From an uncultured Clostridia bacterium (GTDB lineage: Bacteria > Bacillota > Clostridia > Lachnospirales > Lachnospiraceae), in the NCBI GenBank assembly GCA_947304065.1, contig CAMZAI010000028.1, forward strand, positions 1 to 18,141: a DNA stretch of 18,141 bases. The letters run 5' to 3'. The notes under the pieces are model-generated. The model did no database searches. It worked only from the letters and a program-made list of their open reading frames with translations, and had not been told where the DNA came from. Shown here piece by piece: positions 1 through 4,529 of this stretch. Position 1 is the stretch's first letter, and each line of letters opens with the position of its first letter. The position numbers and the translations under genes are program-made.

Positions 1-28
1 TCGGCTCAGATAAAAATCATCCACTTTC

Positions 29-90
29 AGACATGGGGACGGTTCTTATGTCTGAAGTTCTTTCAGAACAGAAGAACCGTCCCCGTGTCT
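29..90. repeat. REP-like imperfect palindrome with GGGGACGGTTCTT arms
   Basis: Arms at 29-47 and 72-90 are 19 bases each and complementary except for one position. The core is GGGGACGGTTCTT on the left and AAGAACCGTCCCC on the right. A second, nested stem sits inside: TCTGAA at 51-56 with TTCAGA at 62-67. The GGGGACGGTTC core resembles a dispersed intergenic palindrome that I recall from many Clostridia and Bacilli genomes, of the kind linked to REP-associated transposases; that is from memory, not a search. It sits just upstream of maf, so it could also act as a terminator for a gene left of the window, though no U-run follows it. Confidence 0.7.
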
Positions 91-121
91 AAATACCAAT
101 ACTCAGAAAGGATTAAAAAAA

Positions 122-745
122 ATGGATTTTAAGATCGTTCTCGCCTCCGGCTCGCCGCGCCGCAGAGAGATCATGGATCTCGTAGGTGCGAAATATATAG
201 TAATACCCTCCGACAAAGAGGAAGATATGTCCGGTCATGAGCCTGCAAGGCTCGTTGAGAAGCTCTCAAAAATGAAAGCCGAGGATGTGGCATCAAAAGT
301 AAAAGGTCGCATCGATATCGGCAGCCTCTCGAAAGATTATCTTAATTCTGTTGTTATCGGCTGTGACACCGTTGTAGCATACGAAGGCAAGATTCTTGGG
401 AAGCCTCACAATGAGGAAAGAGCCTTTGAGATGATCAGAGACTTCGCAGGCAAATCCCATCATGTCTTTACCGGAGTCTGCCTTATCGTCCTTGAAAACG
501 GAAACATCGAAAGAACCGTAAACTACTCGGTATCCACCGCCGTAAACGTTCTTCCGATGTCTGATGAAGAGATCCGTAAATATATCGCCACAGGCGAAAC
601 GCTCGACAAGGCCGGCGCTTACGCCATCCAGGGCCGTTTCTGCCCTTTCATCGAGTCAATCGAGGGCGATTATTATAATATCGTGGGTTATCCGATATCA
701 TCGATCTACCACGAATTAAACAAGCTCGGGATACAGCTGTTTTGA
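122..745 (+). CDS. maf: Maf-family nucleoside triphosphate pyrophosphatase
   Basis: Cytoplasmic house-cleaning enzyme that hydrolyses non-canonical or surplus nucleoside triphosphates to the monophosphate and pyrophosphate; the family was first described as a septum-formation inhibitor. The 207-residue product has the N-terminal SGSPRRREI loop (residues 9-17), the GCDTVV segment with the catalytic aspartate (D82), LGKP at 92-95, VFTGV at 115-119, DKAGAYAIQG at 162-171 and GDYYNIVGYP at 182-191, in the family order. It is slightly longer than the usual 185-200 residues, apparently through extra sequence around residues 60-77. The start is supported by AAAGG about 9 bases upstream. No convincing own promoter was seen, so it may be read from the left. 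Exact nucleotide preference (dTTP/UTP or another) cannot be told. It converges on the flavodoxin gene. Confidence 0.93.
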   Translation: MDFKIVLASGSPRRREIMDLVGAKYIVIPSDKEEDMSGHEPARLVEKLSKMKAEDVASKVKGRIDIGSLSKDYLNSVVIGCDTVVAYEGKILGKPHNEERAFEMIRDFAGKSHHVFTGVCLIVLENGNIERTVNYSVSTAVNVLPMSDEEIRKYIATGETLDKAGAYAIQGRFCPFIESIEGDYYNIVGYPISSIYHELNKLGIQLF

Positions 746-785
746 TAGCATGCAAGCTCAAATGCTGCATTAGCCGTCTCAACAA

Positions 786-1262
786 TTACTCTGATATTTC
801 ACTTAGAAATTTCTCGATCTTTGCATCGTTATCCTTGCTGTCCTTATGCTTTTTATCCAGCAGAGATACAGAATGCTTCAGATTCGGCAGTTTCTTTGTG
901 ATAGCCTCAAGGCCCTTTTTAGTATCACCTCCGCCGCTAAGGAAGAACAGCGATTTAACCTTGGCGGCGGCTTTTTCGTCCTGTAAAAATGCGTTAATCG
1001 CAGGTACGCCCTTGCTGTTCCAGATAGGTGAGCCAAGAATTATCTCGTCGTACTCCGCAGGATCCTTTTCGAGCGGTTTTAATTTCGGGATATGATTCAT
1101 CATAACCTGACCGCCGCCCACGATTATCTGAGCAGCGAAGCTCTTCGGCATAGGTTTTTCCGTATCAACCTTCAGCAGGTCCGCACCGAGCTTCTCCGCT
1201 ATTTTCTTAGCAGCTGCCTCAGTATTTCCCGACAGAGAGTAATAAACCACTATTCGCTTCAT
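786..1262 (-). CDS. Small flavodoxin-family protein
   Basis: A 158-residue FMN-binding electron carrier or small flavodoxin-type reductase, cytoplasmic. The N-terminal strand-loop-helix has the phosphate-binding SLSGNT loop (residues 9-14) after the hydrophobic strand RIVVYY. A GGG turn follows at 49-51. EIILGSPIWNSKGVPAINAF (73-92) is the segment that normally lines the flavin, and LFFLSGGGDTKKG follows at 105-117. This layout fits the compact flavodoxin_4-like group rather than a WrbA-type enzyme. The frame opens further upstream at a TTG, but ATG at 1262-1260 has GGAGG at 1272-1268 with a 5-base gap, so I start there. Upstream lies a 16-bp palindrome that may control it. Its redox partner cannot be inferred. 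Confidence 0.88.
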   Translation of the reverse strand: MKRIVVYYSLSGNTEAAAKKIAEKLGADLLKVDTEKPMPKSFAAQIIVGGGQVMMNHIPKLKPLEKDPAEYDEIILGSPIWNSKGVPAINAFLQDEKAAAKVKSLFFLSGGGDTKKGLEAITKKLPNLKHSVSLLDKKHKDSKDNDAKIEKFLSEISE

Positions 1263-1275
1263 TTCAGCCTCCAAA

Positions 1276-1340
1276 TTGTTTTAATATTCAAAATAATGCG
1301 AATTGTATTTGCAATTCGCATTATTTTGTGTTAATATTCA
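1276..1340. promoter_or_regulatory. Perfect 16-bp palindrome flanked by 15-bp direct repeats, candidate operator
   Basis: Perfect arms AAAATAATGCGAATTG (1290-1305) and CAATTCGCATTATTTT (1312-1327) flank a six-base centre. A 15-base direct repeat ending TTAATATTCA brackets it at 1276-1290 and 1326-1340, with one difference between copies. The right repeat contains the -10 of the rightward promoter and the centre contains its -35. On the other strand the same centre lies upstream of the flavodoxin start. A dyad between two divergent genes and inside a promoter suggests an operator. A bidirectional terminator or RNA hairpin is the alternative, but no gene reads into it on either strand. Confidence 0.55.
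1309..1337 (+). promoter_or_regulatory. Sigma-A-type extended -10 promoter of the small-peptide mRNA
   Basis: TTGCAA at 1309-1314, a 17-base spacer and TAATAT at 1332-1337, with an extended -10 TG at 1329-1330. The expected start is near A1344. That is exactly where the 5' segment complementary to the transcript's 3' end begins, which supports the call. The upstream palindrome overlaps this promoter. Confidence 0.65.
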
Positions 1341-1343
1341 TTT

Positions 1344-1463
1344 AAGGTGTCGCCTATAGAAGCAAATGCTTCCGAAAGATGGTGGACGGTTAGCCTCCCT
1401 GACGGAGGGCTGCGTCCCTCCGATTATTCTCCGATCATTCGGAAATGAAAGGAGGGGATGTCT
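1344..1463 (+). promoter_or_regulatory. Structured 5' leader of the small-peptide mRNA with a possible SD-sequestering switch
   Basis: A leader of about 120 bases for a 32-codon ORF. Base 1344 onward (AAGGTGTCGCC, 1344-1354) can pair with 1628-1638 (10 of 11), and 1381-1395 with 1613-1627 (15 pairs including two G-U). A local hairpin sits at 1359-1372. Segment 1370-1380 can also pair with 1434-1444 (10 of 11). Four blocks alternate between anti-SD and SD character: CCTCC at 1394-1398, GGAGGG at 1404-1409, CCCTCC at 1416-1421 and the real SD GGAGGG at 1451-1456. Blocks 2:3 pairing would leave the SD free, while 1:2 plus 3:4 pairing would bury it. Pairings are read by eye and no energies were computed. 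Confidence 0.6.
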
Positions 1464-1562
1464 ATGTTGACATTAGAAGGATTTATCGCTGTAATCGGTC
1501 TTTGTATTGCATGCTTTAGCCTGGGTTATGTCTTCGGACGTAACTCAAAAATGCAGAAATAA
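1464..1562 (+). CDS. 32-residue hydrophobic peptide, candidate type I toxin
   Basis: The product is a 32-residue peptide: an acidic start (MLTLEG), one hydrophobic stretch (FIAVIGLCIACFSLGYVFG, residues 7-25) long enough to span a membrane, and a basic tail (RNSKMQK). SD GGAGGGG lies at 1451-1457. An in-frame ATG at 1458 is too close to it, so ATG 1464, eight bases from GGAGG, is the better start. Size, single membrane segment and charged tail match holin-like type I toxins such as the TxpA/BsrG class, though I cannot name this family. Context is decisive: a structured leader, 5'/3' pairing and an antisense RNA over the 3' end. Expected role is membrane perturbation when the antisense RNA is lost. 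A harmless small membrane protein remains possible. Confidence 0.7.
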   Translation: MLTLEGFIAVIGLCIACFSLGYVFGRNSKMQK

Positions 1563-1602
1563 CCGCCCATGTCCTGAGAAAACTGTGTAGTTACTTCTGC
1601 AT
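1547..1602 (-). terminator. Rho-independent terminator of the antisense RNA
   Basis: On the minus strand ATGCAGAAGTAA (1602-1591) pairs with TTATTTCTGCAT (1562-1551) as 12 continuous pairs with one G-U, followed directly by TTTTT (1551-1547). On the plus strand the same stem has an A-C mismatch, so the hairpin is best formed by minus-strand RNA. The 28-base loop (1590-1563) is large for a terminator. The 3' arm overlaps the peptide's stop codon. Confidence 0.6.
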
Positions 1603-1612
1603 AATTTTACCT

Positions 1613-1640
1613 GGCTAACCGTCTACTGGCGCCACCTTTT
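1613..1640 (+). promoter_or_regulatory. 3' UTR segment complementary to the 5' end of the same mRNA
   Basis: GGCTAACCGTC (1613-1623) is a perfect complement of 1385-1395 and extends to 1627 with two G-U pairs. GGCGCCACCTT (1628-1638) complements 1344-1354 except at one base. Four Ts (1637-1640) follow, so the mRNA probably ends here. Closing an mRNA end to end is typical of type I toxin messages, which stay translationally silent until processed. Confidence 0.6.
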
Positions 1641-1648
1641 ATGTAATT

Positions 1649-1677
1649 ATATTACCATAAAAACAACAAACTGTCTA
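1649..1677 (-). promoter_or_regulatory. Sigma-A-type promoter of the antisense RNA
   Basis: On the minus strand TAGACA (1677-1672), a 17-base spacer, then TAATAT (1654-1649) preceded by an extended -10 TGG. An overlapping TATAAT (1651-1646) strengthens the AT-rich core. It faces the peptide gene and predicts a start near 1642, at the end of the mRNA's pairing segment. It has the same -10 hexamer and TG extension as the sense promoter. Confidence 0.6.
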
Positions 1678-1759
1678 CAATGAATCAGTACTTATTTACT
1701 ACCTTAAATGTCGCTTCTGCTGTTGTTTTTGTGATATTCAAATCAGTCAAATCTCTCTC

Positions 1760-2584
1760 TCACCCCAGGAACGATATCTTTATCGCTCCGCTCTTCGCAT
1801 TGGCGTTAAGCATTTTGGGTCCGCCTTGTGAATTCCTCAGTCCGTTATATCCCGAAGTTGTATGAGAGGTTATTGAATAATCTGTTTCTTTACCTGCAAC
1901 ACTGCCTATGATCGCGCCGCTCATCGTCGAAAGATCGATATTGCCGCCGGTCTTCAAAGCATCGATATGTATTGCTCCGCTCTTATTGCCAGCTACTACA
2001 GAACCGCCGGCGCCTACTCTCACGAGTCTGATCACGCCGGAGTGACTGCCTGCGCTGATATCCTTCGCAACAGTAGTATTTATCATAGATATCATACCCG
2101 ATGAACAGCCTGCGCTAATATCACTGCCGCTGTAAACGTTCTCGAGCTTTATTGCGCCCGAGCTGGTCGAAAGATCCAGTCTTCCCGCATTTACAGTATC
2201 GATCTTGATCGCGCCGGAGCTGCACTCAACATTGATCTTTTCGGAATTAATATTCGAGATCACTGTCTTGCCGCTGGAAGTCTTGATCACGAGTCCTCCG
2301 TTAAATCCAACAGGCACCGTAACCTTGATCGCACTGTCAAGGAAAGGCTGGTAAAGAGCCCAGATGAAGCTGGTTATATGCTTTCTCTGCAGAGAAACGG
2401 TCTGGCCTTCTTCTACCAGAACATACTCGTGCTTTCCGGGACATTCCATGTACGACAGCGTTACGTTGTCCACATTGCCGCTCTCAATGATGATCTTGTC
2501 TGATGAAGTAAAAATACTGATCATCCTGATAACTTCATGACATACATACTGGCATTTGATAATCCTTGAATCGAAAAAATCCAT
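1760..2584 (-). CDS. DUF4097-like beta-strand repeat protein
   Basis: A 274-residue protein. Its C-terminal two thirds is a run of short beta repeats marked by an SGAI-type turn at about 104, 123, 142, 162, 182, 202, 222 and 265, a spacing of 19-20 residues except before the last. This is the pattern of DUF4097/head-GIN domain proteins, which fold as a beta solenoid. The first 95 residues are less regular. There is no signal peptide or membrane segment, so the protein is probably cytoplasmic; some relatives occur in cell-envelope stress operons, but nothing here shows that. ATG 2584-2582 has GGGGAG at 2594-2589, a short 4-base gap. A second in-frame Met is at residue 21 without a clear SD. 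Transcribed alone from the promoter at 2682-2654. No clear terminator was seen between it and the antisense promoter at 1677. Biological role unknown. Confidence 0.82.
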   Translation of the reverse strand: MDFFDSRIIKCQYVCHEVIRMISIFTSSDKIIIESGNVDNVTLSYMECPGKHEYVLVEEGQTVSLQRKHITSFIWALYQPFLDSAIKVTVPVGFNGGLVIKTSSGKTVISNINSEKINVECSSGAIKIDTVNAGRLDLSTSSGAIKLENVYSGSDISAGCSSGMISMINTTVAKDISAGSHSGVIRLVRVGAGGSVVAGNKSGAIHIDALKTGGNIDLSTMSGAIIGSVAGKETDYSITSHTTSGYNGLRNSQGGPKMLNANAKSGAIKISFLG

Positions 2585-2653
2585 TATTCTCCCCTTTCTT
2601 TCACCAGCTCAACGATCTTTTCATAATCGAACAGCTGCTTCGGTACTCTTATT

Positions 2654-2682
2654 ATTATATTGATTCCAACACCAAATGGCAA
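2654..2682 (-). promoter_or_regulatory. Strong sigma-A-type promoter of the DUF4097-like gene
   Basis: On the minus strand TTGCCA (2682-2677), a 17-base spacer and a consensus TATAAT (2659-2654). The start is expected near 2647, giving a leader of about 63 bases. Confidence 0.72.
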
Positions 2683-2700
2683 CTTTTTAAAAAATTCTTC

Positions 2701-2729
2701 TTTACTTTGACGCGTTAAAGTGATATACT
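2701..2729 (+). promoter_or_regulatory. Promoter of the acyl-CoA synthetase gene
   Basis: TTTACT (2701-2706), a 17-base spacer and TATACT (2724-2729) with TG at 2721-2722. An overlapping TTGACG at 2707-2712 could serve a slightly downstream start. The leader then holds a small stem, CAAAGC 2746-2751 with GCTTTG 2760-2765. It lies back to back with the DUF4097 promoter, 18 bases between the two -35 boxes. Confidence 0.5.
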
Positions 2730-2809
2730 GCATAAAGCTAATGTTCAAAGCGCGAAAATGCTTTGCAGCAATAAGATTTACAGCACTTATGCAGGGAGGA
2801 AACAGTAAA

Positions 2810-4444
2810 ATGCCCATAGTTGATATTTTAGAGCAGAACTGCTCGCTATACGGCAACGAAACAGCCCTGGTGGAGATCAATCCCCAGGTTACGGAAAACA
2901 GACGTGTCACATGGAAGGAATACAACCTCATCGAGGCCAATCCCACGACTCATTATCGCAGGGAGATCACCTGGAACGTATTCAATGAGAAGGCAAACCG
3001 CTTCGCCAATCTTCTTACTTCACGCGGAGTAAAGAAGGGCGACAAAGTTGCTATCCTGCTCATGAACTGCCTCGAATGGCTGCCCATTTATTTCGGTATC
3101 TTAAAGACCGGAGCGCTCGCCGTTCCGCTCAATTTCAGATATGCACCCGACGAGATCAAATACTGCCTCGATCTGGCCGAGGTTGACATCCTCGTATTCG
3201 GCCCCGAGTTCATCGGCCGTGTCGAGGAGATCGCCGACGACATAAGCAAGAACAGGCTGCTCTTCTTTGTAGGAAGCGGCTGCCCTACCTTCGCCGAGGA
3301 TTATGTATCACTTACAGCGAACTGCTCCAGCTCGTTCAACCGCATCGGTCTTACCGATGACGATGATGCAGCGATCTATTTCTCTTCGGGCACCACAGGC
3401 TTCCCGAAGGCCATCCTTCACAAGCACAGAGCACTGATGCACAGCTGCCGCGTTGAGCAGAACCATCACGGTCAGACTCACAACGACATCTTCCTCTGCA
3501 TCCCTCCGCTCTATCATACAGGCGCGAAGATGCACTGGTTCGGAAGCTTCCTTGTAGGCGCGAAGTCGGTTCTCCTTAAGGGTACCGATCCCAAGACCAT
3601 CCTGAAGGCGGTTTCTCAGGAACACTGCACCATCGTATGGCTGCTCGTTCCGTGGGCTCAGGATATTCTTGATTCCATCGACCGCGGCGACGTCCGCCTC
3701 GAAGATTACGAGCTCGATCAGTGGAGACTTATGCATATCGGTGCACAGCCCGTTCCCCAGTCTCTTATCGCACGCTGGAAGAAAATATTCCCGAAGCACG
3801 ATTACGATACAAACTACGGTCTTTCCGAGTCGATCGGCCCCGGCGCGGTACATCTCGGCGTAGAGAACATCCATAAGGTCGGCGCTATCGGAAAAGCCGG
3901 ATTCGGCTGGCAGACACGCATTGTCGATGAGAAGCACAACGATGTTAAGCAGGGCGAGGTCGGCGAGCTTGCGATCAAGGGTCCCGGCGTCATGGAGTGC
4001 TACTACAACGATCCTAAGGCTACCGCTGAAGTTCTCGCGGACGGCTGGCTCTTTACCGGCGACATGGCAATGGAGGACGAAGACGGCTTTATCTTCCTTG
4101 TAGACCGCAAGAAAGACGTTGTAATCAGCGGCGGCGAGAATATCTATCCCGTACAGATTGAAGACTTTATCCGCACAAATGACGCGGTTAAGGATGTAGC
4201 TGTCATCGGTATCCCCGACGCACGTCTCGGCGAGACTACACTCGCTGCGATCGAAGTTAAGGAAGGCTACTCTCTCACCGAGGATGAGGTAAACCAGTTC
4301 TGCCTGAAACTTCCTCGTTATAAGCGCCCAAGAAAGATCGTATTCATGGAGATCCCGCGCAATCCTACCGGTAAGATCGAGAAGCCGAAGCTCAGAAAGA
4401 TGTTCGGCAGCGATGCGCTTGTAGCCGCACAAAATAACGGATAA
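2810..4444 (+). CDS. Class I adenylate-forming acyl-CoA synthetase/ligase
   Basis: A 544-residue ANL-superfamily enzyme, cytoplasmic: activates a carboxylic acid with ATP to an acyl-AMP and normally transfers it to CoA. Motifs in order: P-loop YFSSGTTGFPK (190-200), YGLSES (336-341), GWLFTGD (412-418), the DRKKDVVISGGENIYP hinge (432-447) and PRNPTGKIEK (516-525) with the adenylation lysine K522. The acid substrate cannot be read; medium- or long-chain fatty or aromatic acids are possible. The frame opens at 2720, but ATG 2810 has GGAGG at 2795-2799 and a 10-base gap. Residues 22-39 and 42-59 form a tandem duplication with a 20-residue period around an [VI]TWxx[YF]N core, unusual for the N-terminus of this family. 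Monocistronic; ends before a REP-like hairpin and a convergent gene. Confidence 0.9.
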   Translation: MPIVDILEQNCSLYGNETALVEINPQVTENRRVTWKEYNLIEANPTTHYRREITWNVFNEKANRFANLLTSRGVKKGDKVAILLMNCLEWLPIYFGILKTGALAVPLNFRYAPDEIKYCLDLAEVDILVFGPEFIGRVEEIADDISKNRLLFFVGSGCPTFAEDYVSLTANCSSSFNRIGLTDDDDAAIYFSSGTTGFPKAILHKHRALMHSCRVEQNHHGQTHNDIFLCIPPLYHTGAKMHWFGSFLVGAKSVLLKGTDPKTILKAVSQEHCTIVWLLVPWAQDILDSIDRGDVRLEDYELDQWRLMHIGAQPVPQSLIARWKKIFPKHDYDTNYGLSESIGPGAVHLGVENIHKVGAIGKAGFGWQTRIVDEKHNDVKQGEVGELAIKGPGVMECYYNDPKATAEVLADGWLFTGDMAMEDEDGFIFLVDRKKDVVISGGENIYPVQIEDFIRTNDAVKDVAVIGIPDARLGETTLAAIEVKEGYSLTEDEVNQFCLKLPRYKRPRKIVFMEIPRNPTGKIEKPKLRKMFGSDALVAAQNNG

Positions 4445-4465
4445 TTAATCTCCTACCACACATAA

Positions 4466-4516
4466 AGAGAAAGTGCCTGTCACCGTGGCAAAAACCATGG
4501 CGGCAGGCACTTCTCT
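4466..4516. repeat. REP-like hairpin AGTGCCTG...CAGGCACT between convergent genes
   Basis: AGAGAAAGTGCCTG (4466-4479) pairs with CAGGCACTTCTCT (4504-4516) with one bulged A. The stem continues through an imperfect stretch into CCGTGG (4483-4488) with CCATGG (4495-4500) and a CAAAAA loop. The GTGCCTGTCACC core resembles a second dispersed intergenic palindrome that I recall from Clostridia. It lies between the stops of the acyl-CoA synthetase (+) and the ABC permease (-), so it may also end transcription from both sides, though neither flank has a strong U-run. Confidence 0.65.
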
Positions 4517-4529
4517 ATATGACTGTTAC

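Larger units (their letters stand above)
1546..1642 (-). ncRNA. Candidate antisense antitoxin RNA of about 97 nt
   Basis: Predicted to start near 1642 from the minus-strand promoter at 1677-1649 and to end near 1546 at its own terminator. It is fully complementary to the last codons and whole 3' UTR of the small-peptide mRNA, including the 1613-1640 segment that pairs with that mRNA's 5' end. This overlap at the toxin 3' end is the arrangement of txpA/ratA and bsrG/SR4 in Bacillus subtilis. Binding would both block the 5'/3' closure and make a duplex for RNase III. No ORF of note lies within it. Existence is inferred from promoter, terminator and overlap together. Confidence 0.62.

Noticed and set aside
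747..766. Short AGCAT/ATGCT stem between maf and the flavodoxin as a terminator
   Set aside because: Only five pairs, a ten-base loop and no U-run on either strand.
742..1095. 117-codon plus-strand frame after maf
   Set aside because: It lies opposite the flavodoxin gene, whose motifs are clear; the product is Ser/Phe-rich and featureless.
2584..2733. 49-codon minus-strand ORF ending in a TAATG overlap with the DUF4097-like start
   Set aside because: It has no SD at its ATG, and the strong promoter of the downstream gene (2682-2654) lies inside it. It looks like leader sequence, though its end (GINIIIRVPKQL) faintly resembles the N-terminal domain of some DUF4097 partners and could be a remnant.
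3308..4432. 374-codon open frame antisense to the acyl-CoA synthetase
   Set aside because: No SD, no recognisable domain, low-complexity mirror of a codon-biased gene; the sense frame has every family motif.
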